In this document: positions 1 through 7,338 of the stretch, piece after piece
How the letters are laid out: every line of letters begins with the position of its first letter
Numbering within the stretch: the first letter of the stretch is position 1
Notes under the pieces: model-generated
Told to the model about the DNA's origin: nothing
Seen by the model: only the letters and a program-made list of their open reading frames with translations
Database searches by the model: none
Source: CALBPI01 sp039033695
Lineage (GTDB): Bacteria; Pseudomonadota; Gammaproteobacteria; Steroidobacterales; Woeseiaceae
NCBI GenBank assembly: GCA_039033695.1
Contig: JBCCCC010000060.1
Location: 1 to 18,462, forward strand
Length of the DNA stretch: 18,462 nucleotides
Direction of reading: 5' to 3'
Made by a program: the position numbers and the translations under genes

Positions 1-477
1 GCATTGCGGGTGTGCATTGTTGGCGATATTGCCCACTCTCGCGTGGCCCGTTCGGCTGCTACGGTGCTGCGCACAATGGGCGTGGGCGAGCTCCGCCTGG
101 TTGCGCCAGAGGCTCTGCGCCCCGATGCCAGCGCGTTCCCAGGTGCCAGCTTGCATGATGATCTGGCGTCCGGTGTCGTCGATGCTGACGTGGTAATGGC
201 GCTGAGAATTCAGCACGAACGCATCAGCGAATCGACCGACTTACCCGATGCAGCCGAGTATCATCGCCAATTCGGCATCAACGCAGCCAACCTAAGACAT
301 GCAAGTCCGGACGTGCTCATTATGCATCCTGGCCCGATGAATCGGGGCGTCGAGATCGACGACGAAATGGCCGACTGCGCCAACTCGTTAATTACGGAGC
401 AAGTGCGAAATGGCGTTGCTGTGCGCATGGCGCTGCTGGAGATGGTCAATACAACCAGCTTGGAGACCACGACATGA
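1..477 (+). CDS. pyrB: Aspartate carbamoyltransferase catalytic chain, C-terminal part (5' truncated by window)
   Basis: PyrB joins carbamoyl phosphate and aspartate to give carbamoyl-aspartate, the committed step of de novo pyrimidine synthesis in the cytoplasm. The frame is open from the first base, so the gene begins upstream. The visible 158 codons are about half of a normal PyrB (roughly 310-335 residues) and cover the aspartate-binding domain. Family signatures are VCIVGDIAHSRVARS near the start, the QHER stretch, and HPGPMNRGVEI followed by a tail ending NGVAVRMALLEM. The TTG at 4 is internal, not a start. The TGA stop overlaps the ATG of the next gene, indicating translational coupling and one operon. 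The family call is secure; oligomer type and allosteric control cannot be judged from this half. Confidence 0.96.
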   Translation, partial: ALRVCIVGDIAHSRVARSAATVLRTMGVGELRLVAPEALRPDASAFPGASLHDDLASGVVDADVVMALRIQHERISESTDLPDAAEYHRQFGINAANLRHASPDVLIMHPGPMNRGVEIDDEMADCANSLITEQVRNGVAVRMALLEMVNTTSLETTT

Positions 478-1361
478 ACACCAGTGCGGATCGCAGTCAC
501 AGGGACACGATTTTCGTCGAGTCAGCCCAACTGATCGACGTACGTGAATACCCGAGCGAGCAGTTCATTTTGCGTATTGAAGCACCGCAAACCGCGCGCA
601 ATGCGAAGCCGGGACAATTCGTTCATATTACTTGCGATGCCGCGCTACCCATGCGCAGGCCGCTTTCCATCATGCGCGTAGACGCCGCAGAGGGATGGGT
701 CGAGATCCTGTTCAAGATTGTTGGCCCTGGCCTTGCCGCGTTAAGTCGCGTTCCCTGCGGCACGGCACTGGATGTCATGGGCCCGATTGGCATGCCGTTC
801 GTACCCCATCCAGACCGCCCAATCGTCTTGCTGGTAGGCGGAGGCGTTGGCATACCGCCCATGTTGTATCTTGCCGAAGCGCTCTCCAGCGATAGCCAAA
901 CTGACTGGCAGCCTATGGTGTTCATGGGTTCGGAAGTTGTATTCCCGCTCACCTGCATCCCAGCAGAACTCGAACTGCCGAGCATGCCGGACGATGCGAC
1001 ACATGCGCTTGCCATGGTTGAGCAGTGGGGCATTCCCTCGCGCCTGGCCTCAATGGCCGGGCTGCCTGGCGCGCATCAAGGCTTCGTGACCGATTTGGCC
1101 GCAAGCTGGCTGGCTGCACAAGACGACGCCACGCGCGCGCGGTGTGAGATCTTCTCGTGCGGGCCGACACCCATGCTGGAAGCTATTGCCAAGGTTGCCG
1201 AGCGGTTCGATGTGCCATGCCAGGTCTCGCTTGAGGAATACATGGCCTGCGCGGTGGGCGGCTGCGCCGGCTGCGTCGTGCAGGTCAACACGCCTGACGG
1301 TCCTGCCATGAAGCGCGTGTGCGTTGACGGTCCCGTTTTCGACTCACGCGCCGTCTTCTAG
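474..1361 (+). CDS. pyrK: PyrK-like dihydroorotate dehydrogenase electron-transfer subunit (FAD, [2Fe-2S])
   Basis: 295 residues of the ferredoxin-NADP reductase fold ending in a [2Fe-2S] motif, as in PyrK, which passes electrons from class 1B PyrD to NAD+. An N-terminal FAD-binding barrel carries the RRPLS flavin motif at about 61-65. A nucleotide-binding domain has VGGGVGIPP at about 121-129 and CGPTPML at about 229-235. The C-terminal cluster has cysteines 259, 264, 267 and 283 (C-x4-C-x2-C-x15-C), preceded by SLEEYMAC. The ATG overlaps the pyrB stop, and GGAG lies 8 bases upstream. Sitting next to pyrB supports a pyrimidine role, but no class 1B pyrD is visible and the real partner could differ. 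Related reductases (hydrogenase gamma-type) share the fold, so the subfamily call is good rather than certain. Confidence 0.88.
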   Translation: MNTSADRSHRDTIFVESAQLIDVREYPSEQFILRIEAPQTARNAKPGQFVHITCDAALPMRRPLSIMRVDAAEGWVEILFKIVGPGLAALSRVPCGTALDVMGPIGMPFVPHPDRPIVLLVGGGVGIPPMLYLAEALSSDSQTDWQPMVFMGSEVVFPLTCIPAELELPSMPDDATHALAMVEQWGIPSRLASMAGLPGAHQGFVTDLAASWLAAQDDATRARCEIFSCGPTPMLEAIAKVAERFDVPCQVSLEEYMACAVGGCAGCVVQVNTPDGPAMKRVCVDGPVFDSRAVF

Positions 1362-1373
1362 CGACTGTCGCTA
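1359..1373. repeat. Short perfect palindrome joining two convergent stop codons
   Basis: TAGCGAC and GTCGCTA are exact inverted copies around a single T. The left arm begins with the TAG stop of the pyrK-like gene. The right arm ends with CTA, the TAG stop of the minus-strand gene. As RNA this gives about a 5-bp stem with a 5-base loop on either strand. No T tract follows, so termination is only a possibility. Confidence 0.5.
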
Positions 1374-2021
1374 CTGCCAGCAACGGCTATGGATGAGGCT
1401 CATTTTGTCTGCAACCGGCAGCCGAAAGAAGTGTCGCAGCTCCTCGATCGTCGCTGGCGTATCGTCAAGTAAGCCTGGACGTAAGTGGCGGCAAAAACGC
1501 GCCGCGTAATCGCTGGCGACGCGGTAGCGCTCCAACGCGCAAGGCCCGAGCTCCGCGTGAAATCGCGCATTGTCGAACAACCACTGATGCAGGTGCCTTA
1601 CCGAATCATGATCGTCGTGGCGCGCCGCGATCTGCATACAAACCACGAACTTGTCGACCTCGCCTTGCAACTCCAGCTCAAGCAGACTTACCTCACGGTC
1701 ATGACTCGCCTTGAACGCCATGCAGTTGAAGTGGCTCACACCTTCCAGAATCTGACAAAATTCCGGTAGCGCAGATCGCCGCAGATTGTCAGGTAGATCG
1801 CGCGCGCTAACACGTGTGACCAAGCCTTCGTCAAGGTAGAGCGACATACCCAGCTCACCATCGTCTTCGGCAACAAACAGCGTCTCTCCACTACCGGCGG
1901 GCAACGCGCACTGCCCAATACCCTGTGCAAGCACGCGATTGGTTATCAGGAAGTCGCGGATATCGTGATCGCCCGCCAAACCGTATGTGGCACTGTGCTG
2001 GCGTTGTAACCGACCGATCAC
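1371..2021 (-). CDS. Conserved-looking protein of unknown function
   Basis: A 216-residue soluble protein with no signal peptide or membrane helix. I do not recognise a named domain. The middle has LPEFCQILEGVSHFNC and SLLELELQGEVDKFV, an amphipathic, acidic helical stretch. The second half is rich in His, Arg and Trp, for example DSVRHLHQWLFDN. It begins with GTG at 2021, whose G is also the last base of the upstream gene's TAG stop (TAGTG), so translation is probably coupled and the two products may work together. Its stop lies 9 bases from the end of the convergent pyrK-like gene. Base usage resembles the neighbours. That it is a real gene is well supported; no function is assigned. Confidence 0.8.
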   Translation of the reverse strand: MIGRLQRQHSATYGLAGDHDIRDFLITNRVLAQGIGQCALPAGSGETLFVAEDDGELGMSLYLDEGLVTRVSARDLPDNLRRSALPEFCQILEGVSHFNCMAFKASHDREVSLLELELQGEVDKFVVCMQIAARHDDHDSVRHLHQWLFDNARFHAELGPCALERYRVASDYAARFCRHLRPGLLDDTPATIEELRHFFRLPVADKMSLIHSRCWQ

Positions 2022-2650
2022 TAGTGGCGATGACGCATGGCGGCGCCCAACAGCGGCTCGATGCCATGCGCTCGCAACTGCGCGAGCGCTCGCGCACTGC
2101 CGGTTTTACGCCAGACTTCATAGACTCTCAGGATATCCGATTGCGGTTCAGCAGAGCCGTCGCGCACCTCATTCAACACGTCCACGACGAGTGAGAACTT
2201 GCTGGCGAGTTCCTGATAGATCGGCGCAAATGCATCACCGCGCAGCGTGCCGCGTATTTCCTGCGACAACGAACCGTAGGCACTCTCACCCATGTTGATG
2301 TAGTAGTCGACGTCGACGGCATTATCTGCCAATCCATCGATTAAAAAACCGCCCATGAAAAGCGCGACATCGCCGATACGTTGCAACAACTGACTGCGCG
2401 CCTCGCTGCTCGGTGCGTCCGCGGCGTCTGCCAGCATCAGCGCCAGGGGTCGCAATCCGTAGACGTCTTCATTGTGTTCGAAGAGGGATTCGGACCGCGC
2501 GTACATGGTCATCAGGTTAACGACGTATTGCGTCGCTTGTGGCTCGACACGCACACCTTGCCGGTCAAGCACATCATCAATGGATGACCGGAAAAAGTCA
2601 CGCAAGTTATGCACGTGCAGTACTTGCTGCTGGCATGTGTGATCGACCAT
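2021..2650 (-). CDS. Conserved-looking protein of unknown function, first gene of a coupled pair
   Basis: A 209-residue, mostly alpha-helical, acidic soluble protein. No signal peptide, membrane segment or known catalytic motif is seen. Recognisable stretches are LRDFFRSSIDDVLDRQGV near the N terminus, GDVALFMGGFLIDGL in the middle and VDYYINMGESAYGSL after it. My impression is that this type of protein recurs as a hypothetical in gamma- and betaproteobacteria, but I cannot name a family. The ATG at 2650 has GAGGG 7 bases upstream on the minus strand. A candidate sigma-70 promoter lies about 100 bases upstream. Its TAG stop shares one base with the GTG start of the following unknown gene. Confidence 0.8.
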   Translation of the reverse strand: MVDHTCQQQVLHVHNLRDFFRSSIDDVLDRQGVRVEPQATQYVVNLMTMYARSESLFEHNEDVYGLRPLALMLADAADAPSSEARSQLLQRIGDVALFMGGFLIDGLADNAVDVDYYINMGESAYGSLSQEIRGTLRGDAFAPIYQELASKFSLVVDVLNEVRDGSAEPQSDILRVYEVWRKTGSARALAQLRAHGIEPLLGAAMRHRH

Positions 2651-2751
2651 ATTGTTACCCTCGTCTTTGCGCTACAGTCCCTTTCGCGTCCGGCTTCCGA
2701 ACGTTGCAATGGCGCCGCGATCGTCGCGGCACGAAATCGTATGTGACCTTA

Positions 2752-2779
2752 GCTATAGCACAACGCAGAACAATGTCAT
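2752..2779 (-). promoter_or_regulatory. Candidate sigma-70 promoter for the unknown gene pair
   Basis: Read on the minus strand, ATGACA (5 of 6 to the -35 consensus) at 2779-2774 is followed after 16 bases by TATAGC (4 of 6 to the -10 consensus) at 2757-2752. TGC directly before it gives an extended -10. Transcription would begin near 2745, leaving a leader of about 95 bases before the ATG at 2650. Predicted by eye only. Confidence 0.45.
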
Positions 2780-3296
2780 GTAGCGAGTTCAGATTTTTGC
2801 GCGCTGCGTCACACGATTAGCGAGCGTGTTCAAAACGAACGATAGGTCTTCGCTAGGCGGTTTTGGCAGCACTGTCCGCGAGTGAGTGCCAGTCAAGCGC
2901 ACGATTGTGCTTCGAAAAAGCCGAAACGCGGCGATGCGCTTCTCTATGCCGATACGCACGGCGACTTGCCGCAACGGGTTTTGGTGTGTCGCAGTTGCCG
3001 CATCAGCACCGTGTAGGCCGTGTCACCGGCGCAACCAGAGCGTTGCGGTTAACGCATCAGATTTGCGCACGAGGCAGACTATGCCAATGGTCGGACTCGC
3101 TAACCGCGGCTGCCACCCAGTGGTATTGCGCGCACGCGAATAGAGACCCGGTCGTCGCGACTGATATCAGCCTGATGGCGGCCGGGCAGCACAGTTTTTT
3201 CCGATCCAACGCTTCGTTTCTAGAGCGTGCTAAGACCTGAAGCACTGCATGCGAAGAATCGCGTAAGCATCTGCGCGACAAAGGCTGCGTTCGGAG

Positions 3297-3380
3297 CTGC
3301 AACCTGCCTGTCATCTGCTTGTCACTGGCGCGAAATGCGGCGGTCATTTTTTCGTAATGGGATGTTCACCGCGCGGTCAC
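3297..3380 (+). promoter_or_regulatory. Array of PhoB binding half-sites (Pho boxes) upstream of phoX
   Basis: The Pho box is two CTGTCAT-like 7-mers separated by 4 bases, bound by phosphorylated PhoB under phosphate starvation. At 3308-3325 the sequence is CTGTCAT, CTGC, TTGTCAC, a near-perfect box. The same 11-base phase continues with CGGTCAT at 3341 and CGGTCAC at 3374. Weaker matches fall in register at 3297 (CTGCAAC), 3330 (GCGAAAT), 3352 (TCGTAAT) and 3363 (TGTTCAC). All point toward phoX, 143-226 bases before its ATG. A -10 element is not clear: TTCTAG near 3388 and TACAAG at 3425-3430 (10 bases after CTGTCAG at 3409) are both possible. Confidence 0.8.
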
Positions 3381-3522
3381 GACAAGGTTCTAGCGTGTCG
3401 GCGTGGCGCTGTCAGCGACCGCACTACAAGTGCTTCACCGCAACGACTCGAGTTCGTCGCAGAACCTGGTCGACAGCACCCGTGGCTTTACGTATTAACC
3501 GACAACCGCAGGGAATAGTCTT

Positions 3523-5586
3523 ATGCAAAATGTGACAGAGCAGCTGCCAGAGCTGGACGACTCGTCGGAGGATGTTTCCACCAACCCGACCGATAACCGG
3601 ACCTTTCATGAAGTAGCCAATACCCGGATTTCGCGACGCTCGATTGTGCAGGGCTCGCTGGCAACCGCGGCCGTTGGATTCCTGGCACCGCAGGCAAGCC
3701 ATGCTGGCGGCTACGGATACTACAAAAAGTGGCAGCCTAAACAGAAAAAGCCACTCATCGGGTTTACGCCATTGTCAACTGAAGAAGCTGTCGCCGGCGA
3801 AGGCCGCATGGTCACGATTTCTTCGGACTACGAGTACGATGTACTCATTCCATGGGGCACACCGATCGATCCGCGCTCAGAAATCACACCTTATGAGGGG
3901 GATCCGAACACACGGCCGACCTCAGCAGAACAGGAGCAAATGATTGGCATCGGCCACGACGGAATGTGGTTCTATCCCAACAATCTGCGGCGCGTCCTAC
4001 GCTGGGAGCAACGCCTAGGCCGTGAGCTACCGCCGCGGTTTCGTCGCAGCATCCTCAATAGCCGCTCCGGCATCATTTGCGTGAATCATGAGTTCGGCAC
4101 TAACCCGCACGTCTTGGGCAAGCCAGCCCCGGAGAATCTCGAGGACGTGCGATTGTCGCAAGCGGCACATGGCGTCAGTGTTGTCCGCGTTCGTGAGCGC
4201 GGCCGCAATGGTAAGTGGAACGTCGTCTCGTCTCGTCGTAACCGTCGCGTTACCGTTAACACGGCAGTTACATTCTCAGGGCCAGCCGCCGAGAGCCCGT
4301 TGCTGGAAAACGCTGCGGGAAACGATACCCTCGGCACAGTCAATAACTGCGGTTCGGGTGCCACACCATGGGGTACTTACATTACCTGCGAAGAGAATTT
4401 CAACGGCTATTTTGGTTCCAACACTGAGGCGATCGGCGGCTTCGACACATTGCAGGATCAAGCCTATGCGCGCTACGGCTTTAGCACCACTGGCTTTGGC
4501 TATGGCTGGCATGTGTTTGACGAGCGTTTTGATTTATCCAATGCCAAGTATGCGAACGAGTCAAACCGCTTCGGCTGGTGCGTCGAAATCGATCCGTTCC
4601 GTCCTAACAGGAAACCGGTGAAGCGCACAGCAATGGGCCGATTCAAGCACGAAGCCGTTGCATTTCGTGAGCTTCGCGATGGACGCGTTGCCGCTTACAT
4701 GGGCGATGATCAGCGGGGTGACTACTGCTACAAGTTCGAGTCCAAATACCCGTGGCGCCAATGCATCGATGCCGGAGAGAGTCCACTGGATGAAGGCAAG
4801 CTCTATGTTGCTCGGTTCGACGAGGGCAGCGACGGAAGCGACGGCACCGGCAGCGGTGAGTGGATCGAGCTGACCTACAAGAACCCGGCCATTGCCGCGG
4901 CAGGTCTGGTCACGCAGGATCAAGTCCTTGTTTATGCGAGGCTAGCAGCCGATGCCGTCGGCGCGACAAAGATGGACCGGCCCGAATGGACCACCGTTGG
5001 TACGCGCGGCGAAGTCTATTGGACGCTAACCAACAACGATCGCAAGGATGACCAGCAGGGCGAAATCAACGAAGTTAACCCTGTGTTCGAGAATACAGAT
5101 GGCTACATCATCAGCACGGTGGATCGAAGCGCGACAAAGTTCGAGTGGAATATGTTCCTGATCACGCGTAACACCCGCGGAACAGACCCGGGCGCCGATC
5201 CGGCAGATGTCCCCTATGCGGCTTACGCGGCACCGGAGGACGGCGGAGCCAATGTGTTCACTGACCCCGATGCGGCCTGGGCTGATCCATTCGGTCGCCT
5301 GTTTATCGGCACAGACGGCGGCCAACCGGACGGACTGCAGGACCAGATGGTGGTTATCGACACTGCTACTGGCGAATACAAACGCCTGCTGATGGGTGTG
5401 AACTCGGATGAGATCACCGGCACGACCGTAACGCCTGACTATCAGACGTTGTTCACCAACACGCAGCATCCCGGCAATGGTGACCCGGAAGCGACCAACT
5501 TCCCTGCACCGTTCAACGGCGTCACGATTCCGCGCGACTGCACGCTGGTCGTACGCCGCAAGCGCGGCGGCATTGTCGGCTCCTGA
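3523..5586 (+). CDS. phoX: PhoX-type alkaline phosphatase (DUF839), Tat-exported
   Basis: PhoX enzymes are periplasmic or surface monomeric phosphomonoesterases that use iron and calcium and release phosphate from organic esters. The 687 residues match the family length. A Tat signal is present: SRRSIVQG with the twin arginines at 38-39, a hydrophobic stretch to about 56, and probable cleavage after ASHA at about 61. Family blocks follow in order: CVNHEFG at 186-192, NNCGSGATPWGTYITCEEN at about 274-292, RFGWCVEIDP at about 349-358, KRTAMGRFKHEAV at 367-379 and YMGDDQRGDYCYKFES at 392-407. C276 is the likely metal-ligand cysteine by comparison with known PhoX. ATG 3523 has AGGGAA 7 bases upstream. 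Pho half-sites ahead of it indicate induction by phosphate starvation, and a strong hairpin follows the stop. The n-region before RR is unusually long (37 residues). Confidence 0.95.
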   Translation: MQNVTEQLPELDDSSEDVSTNPTDNRTFHEVANTRISRRSIVQGSLATAAVGFLAPQASHAGGYGYYKKWQPKQKKPLIGFTPLSTEEAVAGEGRMVTISSDYEYDVLIPWGTPIDPRSEITPYEGDPNTRPTSAEQEQMIGIGHDGMWFYPNNLRRVLRWEQRLGRELPPRFRRSILNSRSGIICVNHEFGTNPHVLGKPAPENLEDVRLSQAAHGVSVVRVRERGRNGKWNVVSSRRNRRVTVNTAVTFSGPAAESPLLENAAGNDTLGTVNNCGSGATPWGTYITCEENFNGYFGSNTEAIGGFDTLQDQAYARYGFSTTGFGYGWHVFDERFDLSNAKYANESNRFGWCVEIDPFRPNRKPVKRTAMGRFKHEAVAFRELRDGRVAAYMGDDQRGDYCYKFESKYPWRQCIDAGESPLDEGKLYVARFDEGSDGSDGTGSGEWIELTYKNPAIAAAGLVTQDQVLVYARLAADAVGATKMDRPEWTTVGTRGEVYWTLTNNDRKDDQQGEINEVNPVFENTDGYIISTVDRSATKFEWNMFLITRNTRGTDPGADPADVPYAAYAAPEDGGANVFTDPDAAWADPFGRLFIGTDGGQPDGLQDQMVVIDTATGEYKRLLMGVNSDEITGTTVTPDYQTLFTNTQHPGNGDPEATNFPAPFNGVTIPRDCTLVVRRKRGGIVGS

Positions 5587-5618
5587 GCAACGGTTTCATC
5601 TCACAATACGTCGCATGA

Positions 5619-5651
5619 CGCGAAAGGGCCTCTTGTCGAGGCCCTTTCGCG
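5619..5651 (+). terminator. Strong hairpin terminator after phoX
   Basis: A perfect 14-base stem (arms 5619-5632 and 5638-5651, core CGAAAGGGCCTC) closes a 5-base TTGTC loop 32 bases after the phoX stop. No long T run follows, so it may end transcription imperfectly or protect the mRNA end. It separates phoX from the next gene. Confidence 0.75.
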
Positions 5652-5754
5652 GTTAAGCGCTATGCACAAATCGCCGAACCCTTGGCTTGCGGAAGGGTCG
5701 TATATTGCTGATACACTGGGCCTCGACGGGGCAGGCCAGGCAAGGAGCAACACT

Positions 5755-6465
5755 ATGGTTTCGACGATTGGCATCATTATTATCGGTTTGGTTTGTCTCG
5801 CAGCCGGACTCGGTATCGGCCTTTGGTACTCGAGCATGAGCGGCAGCGCTGATGCCGCCAAAGCCGATGCAGTCCAACAGGAGTTCGATGCGTATCGCAA
5901 CAAGGTAGACCTGCATTTCATGGATACGGCGAAACACTTTGCCGCGATCGGGCAGGAGTATCGCGCGCTGTATGAGCACATGGCCAGCGGGGCCGAGGAC
6001 CTACTCGGCGGCGACGCCGAAATCAGCCAGCTTAGCTTTCCGCGCATCGCCGCAGGGCCTGCAGCGAAAACCCCGGCCGAAGCGACTGTCGATATCACCG
6101 CGGAGCGCGACGAACGACCGGTTACAACCGATGGCGATACAAATGCGGCGCTCGCCGACGATCTTGAGGTTGCAGCGCAAACTCACGAGTCGCCGGCCGA
6201 GGACACACCGCGCGCGGCTGAGACACAACCCTCGTTTGCCGCAGACTCGACAGAAGAACCCGGTGGCGACACGGAGAAGGCTGAGGCCGCATCGGCAACC
6301 ACTGCAGCACTCGACGATGAGTCCGCTGAGGTCAAGGCCACCGAAAATAGCGCGACAAGCGACGCATCAGACGACACGCTGTCGGACAAGCCATCGGCAA
6401 TTCGTATTGACCCAGCGCGGCACAATGGTGCGGCCAATGCAGACGCGGTAAAACTCGCCAACTGA
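5755..6465 (+). CDS. YhcB/ZapG-like (DUF1043) inner-membrane protein with long acidic tail
   Basis: YhcB (ZapG) of enterobacteria is a one-pass inner-membrane protein linked to cell division and envelope growth. Here residues about 4-24 form one membrane helix (STIGIIIIGLVCLAAGLG). It is followed by the family's helical region to about residue 85, including VDLHFMDTAKHFAAIGQEYRALYEHM. The remaining 150 or so residues are low-complexity and rich in Ala, Glu, Asp and Thr, probably disordered. E. coli YhcB has about 132 residues, so this 236-residue form has a long added tail. The start at 5755 is preferred over the in-frame ATG at 5662. AAGGAG lies 7 bases ahead of it and the membrane helix then begins at once, whereas the extra 31 codons look unlike the family. 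Confidence 0.82.
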   Translation: MVSTIGIIIIGLVCLAAGLGIGLWYSSMSGSADAAKADAVQQEFDAYRNKVDLHFMDTAKHFAAIGQEYRALYEHMASGAEDLLGGDAEISQLSFPRIAAGPAAKTPAEATVDITAERDERPVTTDGDTNAALADDLEVAAQTHESPAEDTPRAAETQPSFAADSTEEPGGDTEKAEAASATTAALDDESAEVKATENSATSDASDDTLSDKPSAIRIDPARHNGAANADAVKLAN

Positions 6466-6592
6466 GTTCGAGCGAGACCGCCCGACGCGCTATTGCCGCG
6501 CCCGCATGGTGAGGCCAGGTAAAGGCGACTACGTATTGGCAAGTCTGCGGTAAACGCGTAGCGTTCCAGTTACCACCATGGGAGTAACCCCA

Positions 6593-6838
6593 ATGAATGA
6601 CTTGCAAACGCTAACGACCTTCCTCGGTTGGTGCACCGTACTGAATGTCGCCTTCTACGTGTTCACCGTGTTGGCACTATTCACCATGCGCGATTTATCG
6701 ACCCGTATCGGCACCAGGATCTTCAAAGTCAGCGAGGCTGATTACGCGAAAATGACGCTAGAGTATGTGGCGCGCTTCAAGCTCGCCGTTATCGTGCTCA
6801 ACTTTGCGCCCTATATCGCACTGCGAATCATGGCCTGA
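6593..6838 (+). CDS. Small DUF6868-family membrane protein
   Basis: 81 residues with two predicted membrane helices, about 8-32 and 60-80, joined by a basic loop (RDLSTRIGTRIFKVSEADYAK). The opening LTTFLGWCTVLNV and the ending NFAPYIALRI match what I recall of the DUF6868 family, whose function is unknown. ATG 6593 is chosen over 6578 because GGGAGT lies 7 bases before 6593, while 6578 would place that site inside the gene. It ends 8 bases from the end of the convergent carbonic anhydrase gene, with no clear terminator between them. Confidence 0.75.
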   Translation: MNDLQTLTTFLGWCTVLNVAFYVFTVLALFTMRDLSTRIGTRIFKVSEADYAKMTLEYVARFKLAVIVLNFAPYIALRIMA

Positions 6839-6846
6839 CTGGGGCC

Positions 6847-7338
6847 TTAAAGAACTTCCCGCAATGCGCCTGTCGCGACATCCGCAACAAAGCCGCGCAC
6901 ATGATCCTTGTGCGGTATAAAAGGACTAGCCTTGATGCGCTCGACTGACTGACGAACGTCTTCGTCAAGGTCCGTGAATGCCTCACTTGCAAATCCAGGC
7001 TTGATACCCGTCTCGGCGTGAACCTGAGCCTTCAGTTGCTCGTCCGTGAACGTGAGCATGCCGCAGTCAGTGTGATGCACGAGCATGATTTCGCGCGTGC
7101 CTAACAGCCGCTGCGAAATCGTCAGTGAGCGAATCACGTCCTCGGTCACGACGCCTCCGGCATTGCGAATGACATGCGCTTCGCCCTCGGCGAGACCCAG
7201 CAAGGCGCCGGTCTCCAGCCGAGCGTCCATGCAAACCACGGCCGCAATCTTGTTGGCAGGCGGCATTGGCAACTGGCCTCTATTGTAATTACCTGCATAC
7301 GCTTGGTTGTTGGCGAGAAGATCGTCGATCGCGGTCAT
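6847..7338 (-). CDS. Beta-class carbonic anhydrase, short form
   Basis: Carbonic anhydrase interconverts CO2 and bicarbonate in the cytoplasm, supplying bicarbonate for carbamoyl phosphate and fatty acid synthesis and helping pH balance. The zinc site is complete: C36 and D38-x-R40 in CMDAR, then H89 and C92 in HHTDCG. HVIRNAGG at 55-62 is also typical. At 163 residues it resembles the compact beta-CA clade exemplified by mycobacterial Rv1284, not the 200-220 residue Can type. ATG 7338 has AGGAGC 6 bases upstream on the minus strand. It appears to be a single-gene unit. The family is certain; activity in this subclade is inferred from the intact metal ligands. Confidence 0.93.
   Translation of the reverse strand: MTAIDDLLANNQAYAGNYNRGQLPMPPANKIAAVVCMDARLETGALLGLAEGEAHVIRNAGGVVTEDVIRSLTISQRLLGTREIMLVHHTDCGMLTFTDEQLKAQVHAETGIKPGFASEAFTDLDEDVRQSVERIKASPFIPHKDHVRGFVADVATGALREVL

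Larger units (their letters stand above)
2651..3522. other. Long gene-free stretch (872 bases) between divergent units
   Basis: Open frames here, the longest being 125 codons at 2863-3240 on the plus strand, give Cys-, Arg- and Ser-rich translations without recognisable motifs or good ribosome sites, so I do not call them genes. The left end holds a likely promoter for the minus-strand unknown pair. The right end holds the Pho-box array and leader of phoX. Between about 2800 and 3290 I see no repeat, strong hairpin, tRNA or recognisable gene remnant. Confidence 0.6.

Noticed and set aside
2863..3240. 125-codon open frame on the plus strand in the phoX upstream gap
   Set aside because: No ribosome site, unusual Cys/Arg-rich composition and no recognisable motif.
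5662..5754. Upstream in-frame start for the YhcB-like gene
   Set aside because: AAGGAG precedes ATG 5755, and the family begins directly with the membrane helix; the extra 31 codons overlap the likely promoter area.
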